From positions 41,675 through 105,674 of the forward strand of contig LWCA01000007.1 in NCBI GenBank assembly GCA_001642005.1: 64,000 bases of DNA. The letters run 5' to 3'. The DNA is from Intoshia linei (taxonomy: Eukaryota; Orthonectida; Rhopaluridae). Below the pieces are notes generated by a model that was not told the DNA's origin, did no database searches, and saw nothing but the letters and a program-made list of their open reading frames with translations. The first letter of the stretch is position 1; each line of letters begins with the position of its first letter. A program made the position numbers and the translations under genes. Of this stretch, positions 52,301-60,273 are shown one piece after another.

Positions 52301-55300
52301 AGTTTCCCCTTTTCCTATAAATTACAATTTTAAGCTATACATGGTGATATTTAGCTTACCTAAGCAAAACTCACCAGCTGGACAAGTCACACAATCGGAT
52401 GATTGTGAATAACCTGCCGCGAGGCCATATGTTCCAGGTGGACATGGATATGATTTAGCATATCCTGTTGAAGTTGGACTATACATCGTTTTAATTTAAA
52501 AAAAATTGCATAATACCAGTAGTAACCCTTTGGACACTCTAAAAAATGAATCAAATAAAATAACTAATTAATAAAAAAAAAATTTTATAAAAGTTACCTA
52601 TAGGAACGTTTTTACATCCACTCAGTGTTGATTTACCTAAATTATAGATATGCATTTTTATGATAATTATGATATCATTAATATTCCACCAAATTGACTT
52701 TTTAATTATTTTTAAATTTTTACTTAAACTTTTTGACAATCTATTTGACAAATGTCTTCTGATGACAATTTTTAAAAACGTTATTAAATCAAATAAAATT
52801 TACTCTAATAAAATGTAAAATATTAATTAGTATTATGAATTATATCGAAAAAATTACAAGTTGAATCTAAGCAATAAAATCCTACTGGACAAGAAGAACA
52901 TTCTGTTGATAGTTTTAGACCCATAGTATTGTCGACAGTGCCACTTGGACAAGAAATTGCTCTTGATTTTTTTGAACCAGTCGGACAGTAATAGCCTAAA
53001 ATTTCAATATTTCATCAAAGGAAATTAAAATATAATTACCAGCTTCACATGTAATTGATAACGAATTTAGACCAATCGAAGGACAAGAAAATCCAGACGT
53101 ACAAGGCAAACAATCTGACAACAATTTTGATCCAATATTAGAATTATAGGTCCCGGTGGGACACGGACTAAATGTTGGTTAATAATTCAAAATTGAAAAC
53201 TATAATATACGCAACAAATTAAAATGTTACATAGCATCCACTATTGGCTTGGTTCGACTTCCTTTAGGGCAATAATGTCCAGCTATGCAATTTAAACATT
53301 TTGAAACCGCTAATAATGAAAATAAAAATTATTTAATTTATTTGCAAATAATAATATAATTAACAGTCGTAATCATATGCTATATAAAATATATCACGTC
53401 TTAATGCATTGGCCGTCACACTCGTTTTTTTATCACCACCCTGCAGAATTAATAAACATTTTTCCACGTTTTGAATTAGTTATACGACAGTTATTATTAG
53501 TGGTTTAAAGATGTAGAAAACTATATAATTATAATATTCGAAAAAATATCTTTCATTTAATTTGGTCAACACTGTCTTACTGCATGATAATTATGATAAA
53601 ACGGATATTTTTTATTTATTATTTATGTTAATTAGGTAAATTAATTATTTATTAAAGAATAAATATCACCGTCTGCCTGGATGCTATTTCCATAAGTTCC
53701 TTCAGGGCACAATTTGCCTTGCGATGAACCTAAAATTTTAAATAAAACTTTCATTATAACATTATGTAGGAAAATAAAATAATTATATAATGTGACGTAC
53801 CTAGAACACAGTAAAATCCTTTTGCGCAATTTCTCGGAAGATAACTGCCTAAAAATTAAAATAATTGTATTATTGTTAAATTGCATATTATTAATTTGAA
53901 ATAGATGAAAAATTTACCTTCTAGACAATACGACCCGGCAGGGCATATTGTACATTCATTAGCTAAACACATGTATAAATGTTATCGTATAAATAATTAA
54001 TATTTTATATTACCGGCTGTAAGAGAAGTTGATGCACTATACGTTCCCTCTAAATTAAATTCAAATAAATAATGAATCAAAAACAATTAAATAAAAAAGC
54101 TAAATTTAATTAAAAGAAATAAACCTTTACAAGGAAAATCCATACAATTTGTTGTTCTTTCAGGACAATAGTAGCCTTTCACACATGGAGAGGATGCTGA
54201 TGTTGATAAAGCTGAGGTAGAACAACATGTTCCCGCTGGACATGCTTGGCAAGCGTCTATTGACGAGGAACCAGTATTACCATTATATGTTCCTAAAATT
54301 ATTAATTTGTAACCATTAACAAAGTTTTTATACTCAATTTATATCAATTTTATGTGAATCATTTTCACAAATTGAAAAACGAAAATCTATCATATGAGTA
54401 AAATGTTACCAATAGGACATTTGAAAGAATCTTTTCCATCACAATAATGTCCAATTTTACATAATCCAGCAGTTGGGTTAGGAACAATAGATCCAGATTC
54501 ACAAACATAGCCAACGGTACAAATCGTACAATATAGTGACCCAATAGATGAATATGTTCCTTTATCGCATTGCTTTTTTTTATAATCTAATTCAAATATA
54601 TATTATTTTAGTGATTATTGGAAATAACCTTCAGTATACAAACAAGCATAGCCTAAATTATTTTATTAATTGAATATTTTTTGAGAAGACAATGTCTGTT
54701 AGGCATTGATTAATTAAGAATTAATTATATTACCAGCTTCACATTGTATACATATTGTTTGTTTTTTGGCAGAATAATAACCAGAACTGCATTTAACAGG
54801 TCTTAGTGTTTTAGTTGCACATTTATAACCGGATGGACAATCAATACAATAATATGAACTTCCCAGAGAATACTGTCCAGCATCACAAGCAGTTCTAAAC
54901 TCGTACTACAAATGATGAATTGAATTCGAATGCAGATGGCGGAATCATTTATTCGTTAATTTATTCGAATTATTCTTATCATCCTTTTCATAATTATAAT
55001 CGTTTACTTATATAAAATTGAATATACGTGTGGGTTACCGTTTATTTAAAAAATTATCAATCCAAGAAAAATAACCCAAATTTTCATTCAGGTTTTTGAA
55101 TGTCATGTTTTAATCCAAGATTCATTTTCAGAAATTGATTCTTTCAAGGCGAAAAACCCAATTTCCACTTTTTTTAAAAAAATAAAATCAGCCCTAGAAT
55201 TTTCAAAAACATAAATTGCAGGACGCGTTTTAAAATCATTAACGTTATTGTAGAATTTTTTTGAAAGAATTTTCCAGAAACGTACATTTTAACGTTAAAA

Positions 55301-58300
55301 CCACAAATTACCCTTTTATTGAAAAATTTAATAGCCCTAAAATTTTAAAAAAAATTACATTTCATTTAGTTGTCTCCAGTTAATACGCATTAAAAATTTT
55401 AATTTCACAAAGTAATGCTTTCACGGCCAAAAAATCACTATTATTTTGTAACTATTTTATTAACAAACATGTAAAACAAAAATTTTTAAATAATTAATGA
55501 TTCTATAATTTAAAAAAAACTATTCTAATACAGCTTATTCCAGGTAATATAGACATAAAATTTTAACCTCAGAAATCTACGTATTCCCGGTGAAAAATAA
55601 TCTTGAATATATTATGAACCAATATTTTTCAAATTTTTGAATTAAAATTTAAATATTGATCCTACAATTTCGAAAAAAGTGGGAATTGACGGTATGGATA
55701 TTTAAAATACAGTAAATATGAATTTCAATCTCATGAATTGATGAATTATGTTTTTTTATCATTTCTACGCAATTTCTAATTTTCAATAACTTTCAAAGTT
55801 TAAAATCAACTTTAATTACAAATATAACTTTGATAATATAATTTTTAGTTTTATTTCAATGTTGGTAGCATTACTTTATCCTAAATGTTTGATTGAAGAA
55901 AAAGTATGTAAATTAAATTTTAAATTTTATTGGTATTTAAAATTTTATTTTTTCTGGAATTCATGTTATTTATGACGATTTTTATGGTTGTTTTTAAAAT
56001 AATACAATCACTTTCTATAAATAATCGAAAATTCAGCCCGGTAGAACTAGCTGTTATTTGTACGAAGTACATGACAGTCAAGCTAGTTTATTATTATTAT
56101 TATGGTGAATAATATAATTAATTTGGCTTACACTATCGCTGTAGTCGTAGATGGACAGTAAGACCCAGCTGGACAAAGTGTACAGGAAGTACTACTTGCA
56201 AGTGCGTATGATCCGAGAGTACACTTTGTTATTGTGGCTAAATATTTTTTTAATAAATAAAATATGTAAAAAGTGTGTGCAAAACTAAACCTATACTCTT
56301 AGATGGACATATACTTCCGGCTACACATACATGGCATTTATCGTCGCCAGCTACCGAATATTCGCCAGAATTACATTGAGTTTTCGCAATCGTTGTACAA
56401 CTATAACCGGCTGGACATATGATACACTCTTCTAATCCCACCGTTGAATATGTACCATATTTACAATTGACTGGCAAATAGGCTCGATTTAATATGAATT
56501 TTCCTAAATTATAATTATTATAAAATGTATAATTACAAAATTTTAAAACAAAAAGATCAGTTATATATTTTCAAAATAACCTGCAGGAGATATAGTACAT
56601 GTTGTACTCAAGGGTAAAGCATAGTGTCCAAATGCGCATGAATACTCTTTAAATCTATTTCATAATTAGTAATTTACCATATAATGCATACCCGTCTGTA
56701 TAGTAGCCACCTCTACTAGGAATACAATACATATTTCCAGCTTCCGAATAGTAACCATCAGAACATTTCGTTTTAGTTACATGACATCTATAACCTTCTG
56801 GACAATAAATACAACTGGTTGATTTAACAGCACTGTAATATCCTATAAACATCATATACAATATGTTATGTTTCATGAGTCAGCAATAGGTAACATTTAT
56901 CAAAAGTACGTCAGGTACTACGATAAAGTGGGACAATTTTCACATAAATTATTAAATTATTACCTTTTTCACATAAAATAGGAATACTATAAGCGTTTTT
57001 ACAATAGCTACCGGCTAAAAATTACAAATAAATTTTTTAAATCAAATCTAGGAATTGATGAATATTACCGGGACAATCTGTACATGCAGTAGCTGTTGGA
57101 GTTTCAACGTTATACGTTCCTAATTTATTCAATTATTAAATTTAATACTGTTTAATACATTCCATGTATATTGAATTTTGATATAATATACACATTGTAC
57201 AATGTACAGGGGATAGATTTTATTGTCAAAGTAATGATATTTTTTTATTTAAACTGATACATACAAATCCAATTCGAAGGCAACCCAAAATAAAAACCAA
57301 TTCAGAATCACCATTAATTCATTAGAATTAGCTTCTTGATGAGACAATGGTGTAAATTAAATTACTTTTACTTACTATTTAATTATACACTTTATAATGT
57401 ACATTAAATTTAAATTAATTGTTTATGTAATTTGTAAGGTAGACGAGTACATAATAAAGTAAAAGACATTTCAGTATGGAACTCATTTAGTCCTAGATCG
57501 GAATGTTTATAGGCAAAATTGTGAAATAATGTACCATGTAATAATGTGTCGTTATTATTTATTGTTTTTAAATATACCTGATGGGCATGGAACAGGCAAA
57601 ACATTATTATTAGTACAAAGATTTCCATCCGGGCATAATGTACATTCTAAAAATAAATATAAAAATAAAATTTTGAAATAAATACAAATATTTCATTGAA
57701 ATAAAAGTTTTATAAATAATAGGTTTAAAAAAATAATATAGTACAATGTACATAAACAATTGTACAACACCAAGATATATTACTAGATTTTCCAGTTAAA
57801 GAATAATATCCAGCAGGACAAACAACAGCTTTTTCGTTATTTTGACAATATGAGCCAGCCGGGCAAATAATGCATAAATCGGTGCCTAATAAAGAATAAT
57901 AGCCTTCTTTACATTCTTCTGCTTGTCTTTTTTCGTTGCATTGAGAGCCAACAGAACATTTGAAGCATTTTATTTCTATTAAACGTAAAATTAATTGTTA
58001 CTACATGCATTATAATATAATGCTTACATTAATCATAAATACATTAAAAATTACGTCCAAATTGAGACGTATAACCAGTGGCACATGCAATCGGAATTAC
58101 ATTATTGTTTAGACATGAAAATCCAAAGGGGCATGTTATACATTCTATTGCCTTTGCAAGTGAATAAGTACCAACATTACAAGCTGATTCGGTAATTTTA
58201 TTAGCACAATGATATCCAGCTGTACAGGGTGTACACGTATTTTCACTTGTTGCTGAATAATACCCATAATTGCATGGTGTAGGGTTTGTACTAAAAATAT

Positions 58301-60273
58301 AAAAAAATAATCAAGTCATTAAATCTTATCAAATATATTGAAAATATAAAATACCCAGATGAGCAGTCAAAACCACCAGGACAGTCATAACATCCTGTTC
58401 CCATAGCATTTATTATTTTTCCTATAAATTAAAGTATTGTAATTTACACGATAAAATAGTAATACATATAGTAATAAATGTATGCTTTTTTGGCCGGGTA
58501 GATGAATGTTTATAAGATTACAATTAATGATATGCTCAGGTTTTATATATCTCAGATGTTGTGTTATTTAAAATTCTAACCCCATAATTTACAAACAGAC
58601 AGATAAGTAGACAAAGTCTAATACTATACATCATGGGTTCTTAACTTTTTTCAACTTGGCACCACTTAATTCAATAAAATTCAATTTGGCACCCCTAGAA
58701 TGTAGTAAACTTAAATTTAAAAAAAGTTAATAATATCATAATAATATACGGTAACAAGAAATTTCTAGTTGAAATGGCTAAAATGGCTTTAAATTTAAAT
58801 TATAAAAAACATTTGAACATAAAAAATACTGTGGTTTGTACGATTTATCAGTATCATTTATTTTAGTATCGTTTAATATTAACCGATTTGATTTTTTTGA
58901 TAAATTCTTAAAATCAAAAAAGGCATCCACGTGCAAAATAGGTTTTTCTAATAAAAAAAATTGGACACCCTAATATACATATTATAAATATTTAATATTT
59001 TAAAAAGTTAAATTAATAAATAAAATTTAACTTAATTTTCGAAACTTCATTCAACTTTAAAAATTATAGCTACAAAATCATTTTTATTCAAAAATTTTCT
59101 GGTACCCCCCAAAAACCGGTTTTCATTCCAGCACTCCAGGTTAATAACCAATGCTATTCATTTTAGATATTTTACTTTCAATAGGTAAAGATGAATTATA
59201 AAGTCATTATTTTATAATTTTTAATATTTTTTTAAATTACCGGCAGTGCACGAAGTACATGTAACAACACCAATATCGGAATATTCTGTGTCAGCGCATT
59301 TCGTTATGGTTGTCGTTGTGCATTTATAATCAACTGGGCACAATTCACAAGTTGTTGCACCTGTAAATGTTAATTATATATTTTACTAATATTAAAACTA
59401 ATATTAACTTGAAAATAAGAACTTAAAAACACCCAAAATGAAAAAATTGAGTAAATTTAAAGTATTTTTAAAATTTTGTATCATTCATCATAAGTTTTCT
59501 ATAACCATTCACTAGTTCAGTGGTTCGTCACTCCTCTGCAGCGCCATGTATTTTTATCAAAAAGTATATTTTATTAGTGGGAAGTTCCCATTGGGAACCA
59601 AATACGAAAAATTTTCTAACAAAAATGAATTGTATTATACATGGTATATATTCTTATCCTTTCTCTATTTCTCTCTATTGGTGAATTAGATAGATAATAC
59701 TGTATTTGCTTAATTTGCTTATTTTCTTCATGTATTATAATGACTGAGCATGAAAAATCGTTCAATATTTTTAGTTTTTATTCTAACCTGTAGTTAGAGA
59801 GTATTGATTTGCTGGGCATGCGATATGGTTTGATAATCCATCGGTAGGACAATAAAATCCAGATTCGCAAGTTTTACCTTAGAATAAAATAAATTAAAAA
59901 TAATGGATTTATAATAAATTTAAATACACGTTTTTCCATCAGAGTAGGTGCCAGCCAAGCAAATAATAGGCTGAAAAGTTCCTACATTTTCACATTTATA
60001 CCCCGGTTTACACGTTGTGCATGATGTAGAACCAGAGGTATCGGTATATTTTCCAATTATGCAGTTTACACAAGCCGTTAAACTTGTTTGAGAAGTGATG
60101 GCATTGCTTGTACCAACCGGGCATGGTATAATTGATATAGTACCATCTGGACAGTAAAATCCTTTTGGACAAGTTTGACAATTTAATGACGTGTCTAAGT
60201 ATTTACCGCTAATGCAGGGTGTAATGGAATAAATTGATTTAACAATAAGAAAAAATAATAATAAGCGAATCAT
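15223..60273 (-). CDS. Giant GCC2/GCC3-repeat single-pass membrane protein (whole locus)
   Basis: One minus-strand gene of about 45 kb with dozens of exons. It starts at 60273 with a signal peptide. It continues with a very long array of cysteine modules (CPxGxY ... CxxCxxGxYC, GCC2/GCC3 or ephrin-receptor-like type), by eye well over 100 CxxGxYC half-modules. Near 23.3-22.6 kb is a non-repeat Cys-rich region. A cupredoxin-like module is split between exons 22583-23085 and 20675-21035, a transmembrane helix follows, and the cytoplasmic tail ends at 15223. From 23085 to the stop codon I checked every splice phase and all close. Introns in this part are 1547, 37, 60, 1158, 338, 55 and 45 nt. 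In the ectodomain most modules are cut by 40-100 nt introns; exon edges there are approximate. I recall a similar architecture in large uncharacterised proteins of marine invertebrates, so this is probably a conserved metazoan surface protein of unknown function. An alternative is two or more adjacent genes, but I see no second signal peptide. Confidence 0.82.
16665..18001 (-). CDS. Giant protein: cytoplasmic exon with short DxxT repeats
   Basis: A single 1337-nt exon. After an acidic helical start it has four tandem units of about 16-17 residues between 17510 and 17730: IGSKYFDIEN, ILGTMYDTSQDKLFPL, GLMHTIDKTEKIPIE and FGKMTIDYNTLGI. Each is a hydrophobic pair plus Gly, then Asp, a turn, and a hydrophobic-Pro-hydrophobic strand. 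A Cys-rich loop (KNCHTVCKTVQSTCPPP) and a long helical region (to 16680) follow. The repeats resemble the DPxTG...P units I associate with the tails of large invertebrate GCC2/GCC3 proteins; this is from memory and unverified. Confidence 0.75.
18080..18432 (+). repeat. Dispersed repeat family A, copy in giant-gene intron
   Basis: AATGATTTTAAAACGAGTATC, AAAAAAAGGAGGAATTCGG and TTTGACCCTGAAGGACT occur in the same order and spacing as at 6690-7022. The right edge, TTTAAATAAACACTAAC ... CATTCAATTTTATAAGT, is also shared. It lies in the 1158-nt intron 18002-19159. The rest of that intron is AT-rich, with a 9-bp-arm palindrome TAGTACCAA/TTGGTACTA near 19065-19083. Confidence 0.6.
19160..20637 (-). 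CDS. Giant protein: membrane-proximal cytoplasmic exons
   Basis: Exons 19512-20637 and 19160-19451 are joined in phase 1 across a 60-nt intron. They begin just inside the membrane with TRFGWKKGN and continue with KKFDLSKLASRGTKLESV, an acidic segment (ENIDDFEIDELSEM), a predicted helix around FNKETFYNLLNKQSAHIL and further helical coils. They end in beta-type DPxT units (FIDPITNLVHPLTVGSC, GFYVPTL). The order Trp-rich junction, basic stretch, acidic stretch and FY..L helix appears characteristic of this protein family, in my recollection. Confidence 0.8.
20675..21035 (-). CDS. Giant protein: second half of cupredoxin-like module and transmembrane helix
   Basis: The exon begins with LNLFNSPTSNLDTKAFDLL, then IFPYRFMQPGVFVFKHS and KKIYIAVMSASSKC. 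The F-Y-F-xxPG-x-Y/F-xF pattern is typical of cupredoxin-like beta sandwiches. It then runs into a hydrophobic helix of about 23 residues (LLFFILTIITIIVSFVLIIV), the only clear transmembrane segment outside the signal peptide. The exon ends in phase 0 at a 37-nt intron (20638-20674). I cannot confirm copper ligands; the module may be structural only. Confidence 0.8.
21575..21650 (+). repeat. Dispersed repeat family C, copy
   Basis: CTCTTCGGGTGTGGG ... TTTTTGTAAAATGGGGGATCATTTT matches the block at 9975-10060. Confidence 0.5.
22387..22459 (+). tRNA. tRNA-Arg (anticodon CCT)
   Basis: The full cloverleaf can be folded. Acceptor arms GTCCTTG and CGAGGAC pair over 7 bp with one G-T. The D arm lies in GCGCAATGGATAGCGC. 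The anticodon stem CGGA/TCCG encloses loop CTCCTAA with anticodon CCT, which reads AGG as arginine. The T arm GCGGG-TTCGAGT-CCCGT carries the B-box motif, and TGGCGCAATGG forms the A box. No intron is present. A run of eight T follows from 22459, a standard RNA polymerase III terminator. The gene lies antisense inside an intron of the giant gene. Confidence 0.97.
22460..22466 (+). terminator. RNA polymerase III terminator of tRNA-Arg
   Basis: An uninterrupted T tract starts at the discriminator base and runs to 22466, followed by A. Confidence 0.85.
22583..23310 (-). CDS. Giant protein: non-repeat Cys-rich region and first half of cupredoxin-like module
   Basis: One exon covers about 23130-23310 (SCACEIGTYL, GYYQCKRHVYNNC, GDCVTIDWLDQHC) and one covers 22583-23085 (VCDSSNLFIRFD, LGRCLCK, CDTKC, LNIPNYEY). 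The periodic CxxCxxGxYC pattern stops here. The exon finishes with GIHNPIVCLEINEIIIFIHN and YPIFDR. This reads as the first strands of a cupredoxin-like domain that continues after the tRNA-bearing intron. Confidence 0.78.
23320..28265 (-). CDS. Giant protein: ectodomain repeats, membrane-proximal block
   Basis: Many short exons encode Cys modules. Good examples are 23340-23570 (GIPTPCPIGYFN, QCLPCKSNYF, CVCPPNK), 23605-23870 (CQPCPSGYYGDET, CNLCPSKQVC), 24540-24741, 25120-25440 (CTICPLGKYCQSG, CDAGFYCVSG), 25735-25950, 26145-26450, and 27895-28263 (APCPKGTYSITKG, CTKCIAGRYCE). Intervening introns are mostly 40-100 nt. The larger ones (24230-24540, 26470-27020, 27160-27890) hold repeat sequence or AT-rich filler without recognisable content. 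Confidence 0.78.
24471..24524 (+). repeat. Hairpin repeat (end of family A), copy 2
   Basis: CCTCAGTAGAGCTAGGTGCTGTTTGTACAAAG ... AACAGTCAAGTTAGT. The middle is the least conserved of the five copies. It lies in an intron of the giant gene. Confidence 0.55.
26478..26970 (-). repeat. Dispersed repeat family A, apparently complete short copy
   Basis: It starts TATAAAATTGAAAGTGTTTGTGTGTTTACCGTTTATTT, which matches 55015-55060. It passes through GAGTCCTTCAGGGTCAAAAATC and TTAAATCATTAAAATTGTCGTA (core of the family). It ends in the hairpin GCAGAACTAGCTACTGTTTGTACGAA ... CATAACATTCAAACTAGTTC (26908-26964). The copy is about 490 bp and fills one intron of the giant gene. Confidence 0.6.
28340..29090. 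repeat. Inverted array of 28-30 bp tandem units
   Basis: It lies inside the intron between about 28264 and 29400. Four units of the type ACCAACCTTTAAGGGAAAA-TCCAATTTT run from 28508 to 28640. About eight units of the opposite orientation (GGTTGGTAAAAGTGGGTTTTTCCCTAA) run from 28685 to 28905, around a 40-bp centre. The array could fold into a long hairpin. Flanks at 28340-28480 share words with 33300-33540 (GGACGAAC-GAAA type), suggesting that the array sits inside a larger mobile repeat. Confidence 0.75.
29400..36640 (-). CDS. Giant protein: ectodomain repeats, central block 1
   Basis: Short exons with Cys modules. Clear ones are 29960-30160 (CESGTYQ, CEDCPPGYFCDA, CPKGYYC), 30835-31000, 31830-32085 (CPKGHFCPKRSF, CKLCTVGKYCEG, CAEGYFCES), 33010-33170, 33785-34230 (CPSGYYCPEGS, CASGKYCASGT), 34300-34410, 35140-35490, 36005-36115 and 36225-36640. 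Introns over 300 nt are at 29570-29950, 30180-30700, 31440-31820, 33200-33780 (a copy of the flank of the 28340-29090 repeat), 34430-35140 (family A fragment ending in a hairpin, and a TA microsatellite at 35119-35139) and 35490-36000 (nothing recognised). Confidence 0.75.
33295..33545. repeat. Dispersed repeat related to the flank of the 28340-29090 array
   Basis: AGTTTTGGAACTGCTGGATTAAATAAAGGATAGACGAACGAAACCAGTTTTGG corresponds to AAAACCGTTGAATTAAACAATGAATGGAGGAACGAAATAATG at 28410. GAGGGATAGGGCCATACGACG corresponds to GAGGGACTACGGGAGCATGCGACG at 28342. This copy lacks the tandem array. Confidence 0.5.
35053..35104 (+). repeat. Hairpin repeat (end of family A), copy 4
   Basis: TTGTTTGTACGTAGTACATAAAAGTCAACCTAGTT keeps the GTAC-GTAC core and the right arm. 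The left arm is eroded. A family A core fragment lies upstream (about 34800-34870, GGGTCAAAAAGCCCAATTGTCC). Confidence 0.5.
36959..37509. mobile_element. Non-autonomous hAT-type element, 551 bp
   Basis: The left end is CAGAGCCGTTTTAAAGC, followed by GGGC and a CCCAAGGCCCC block. The right end is GGGCCCCGAAGTGGCTTAAGACGACTCTG. Reverse-complemented, the right end starts CAGAGTCGTCTTAAGCC and matches the left. Flanking 8-mers are CTTTCAAG (36951-36958) and CTTTCAAA (37510-37517), a 7 of 8 match to the hAT target duplication. No transposase frame is present. It sits in the largest ectodomain intron (about 36645-38155) of the giant gene. Confidence 0.78.
38155..43660 (-). CDS. Giant protein: ectodomain repeats, central block 2
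   Basis: Exons with Cys modules occur throughout 38155-40485 in dense array, with introns mostly under 120 nt. They continue at 41055-41450 (CRFGENPLSC, KKCPAGSYC), 41850-42060, 42175-42600, 42700-42870 and 42970-43660 (CSPGMYCE, CDAGYYCTSG). Introns over 300 nt: 40490-41050 contains a relic with GCCGGTCCATG / ACCGGTCCATGG direct words, perhaps a decayed hAT end; 41490-41850 contains a repeat shared with 55450-55650. Confidence 0.75.
41494..41720. repeat. Dispersed repeat family D, copy 1
   Basis: It shares with 55450-55650 an ordered series of words: TTAATGRTYCTAWAATTT, ATTCTWATACAGCTTATTC, CCTCAKAAATCTAC, CCAATATTTTTCAAATTTT. Both copies are in introns of the giant gene. Confidence 0.55.
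43670..44200 (-). other. Intron of the giant gene, about 0.5 kb
   Basis: It contains AT-rich sequence with decayed words resembling hAT MITE ends (ACGCGGGTCGCTAAAG near 43857; ATGGAGCCATGGGCC near 44000). An 82-codon open frame across it shows no coding character. Confidence 0.35.
44200..51105 (-). CDS. Giant protein: ectodomain repeats, central block 3
   Basis: The best-preserved stretch of the array. 45010-45420 encodes at least four modules (ICPIGHFCTSG, CPSGTFRSTTG, CAKCPTGKYCDG, CPEGSSVQIIC). 45500-45700, 46125-46460 (CSAGYACP, CKAGTYQDEIG, CKVCKSGFYCP), 47755-48010, 48025-49080, 49340-49520 and 49550-49920 continue the pattern. 50060-51105 is similar but more broken up. Introns over 300 nt: 44590-45010 and 46470-46825 (no recognisable content) and 47340-47750 (two small palindromes, GGGACCCGTAGGGTCC near 47349 and GGGACAGTGTCC near 47567). 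A hAT MITE fills the intron at 49082-49330. Confidence 0.78.
49096..49303. mobile_element. hAT MITE, 208 bp, copy 1
   Basis: Terminal inverted repeats CAGTGGTTTTCAACC and GGTTAAAAAACCACTG are flanked by a perfect 8-bp target duplication TTATAAAC at 49088-49095 and 49304-49311. The interior carries GGGGGTCGCGAAATTTATCAGGGGGTCGTGAG near the left and GGGGGTCGCGCAC near the right. It lies within an intron of the giant gene. Confidence 0.92.
51137..52041. mobile_element. pogo/Tigger-like element, 905 bp, interrupted by a hAT MITE
   Basis: The left end CAGTAGACACTCGAAAAGTGACAACTT and the right end, read in reverse as CAGTAAACACTCGAAAAGTGACTACTT, match over about 27 bases. TA dinucleotides flank both sides (51135-51136 and 52042-52043), as expected for Tc1/mariner/pogo insertions. 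Between 51270 and 51700 are broken coding remnants (for example FEELRKDVNY, NNLRNYAKQHCPKNLE) that might be the C-terminal part of a transposase; this is tentative. The whole element lies in one intron of the giant gene. Confidence 0.8.
51448..51643. mobile_element. hAT MITE, 196 bp, copy 2, nested in the pogo-like element
   Basis: Ends CAGTGGTTTTGAAATGAGGGGTCGCG and GTTGAAAACCACTG are flanked by a perfect 8-bp duplication ATCTAGAA (51440-51447 and 51644-51651). Its interior is about 85 percent like copy 1 by eye. It splits the pogo-like element's coding remnant. Confidence 0.92.
52100..54904 (-). CDS. Giant protein: ectodomain repeats, distal block
   Basis: Short exons with Cys modules at 52135-52310, 52370-52530, 52595-52640, 52865-53340, 53650-53740, 53800-53850, 53920-53965, 54015-54055, 54125-54290, 54410-54590 and 54735-54904. 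Many cover only half a module, and introns repeatedly fall near the CxxC pairs. The intron at about 53460-53640 and others are AT filler. Confidence 0.72.
54905..56131 (-). other. 1.2 kb intron of the giant gene filled by repeats
   Basis: It contains family A core (55010-55340), family D (55450-55650) and the hairpin end (56036-56090), in that order. These may be parts of a single long repeat of about 1.1 kb, of which the other copies are deletion derivatives. No coding remnant is seen. Confidence 0.55.
55010..56095 (-). repeat. Dispersed repeat family A, longest copy
   Basis: Start TATAAAATTGAATATACGTGTGGGTTACCG, core GATTCTTTCAAGGCGAAAAACCC and GACGCGTTTTAAAATCATTAACG, family D words at 55450-55650, hairpin GTAGAACTAGCTGTTATTTGTACGAAGTACATGACAGTCAAGCTAGTTT at 56042-56090. 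Confidence 0.55.
56132..59880 (-). CDS. Giant protein: ectodomain repeats, N-proximal block
   Basis: Exons at about 59789-59878 (KTCESGFYCPT), 59241-59362 (CELCPVDYKC), 58355-58425, 57780-58300 (several modules), 57575-57650, 56950-57125, 56665-56840 (CIYCPEGYRC), 56255-56500 (CIICPAGYSC, CHVCVAGSIC) and 56132-56240. Introns over 300 nt: 57160-57570 (palindromic TACATTGTAC-type words near 57190 and none else), 58430-59240 (a block of ACTTGGCACC words near 58655 and a ACCCCCCAAAAACCGG block near 59105, possibly the two ends of a decayed hAT element) and 59365-59785 (CAGTGGTTCGTCACTCC near 59519, a likely isolated hAT end). Confidence 0.72.
59928..60273 (-). CDS. Giant protein: first coding exon with signal peptide
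   Basis: It starts MIRLLLFFLIVKSIYS, a typical signal peptide with a basic residue, a hydrophobic core and a small residue at the likely cleavage point. Three modules follow at once: CISGKYLD, CQTCPKGFYCPDG, CPVGTSNA, CVNCIIGKYTDTSG, CTTCKPGYKCE, CLAGTYSDG. The donor at 59927 leaves phase 1 and joins the next exon through a Cys codon (GKTC then KTCESGFYC). This is the only start in the locus that has a convincing secretion signal. Confidence 0.88.
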
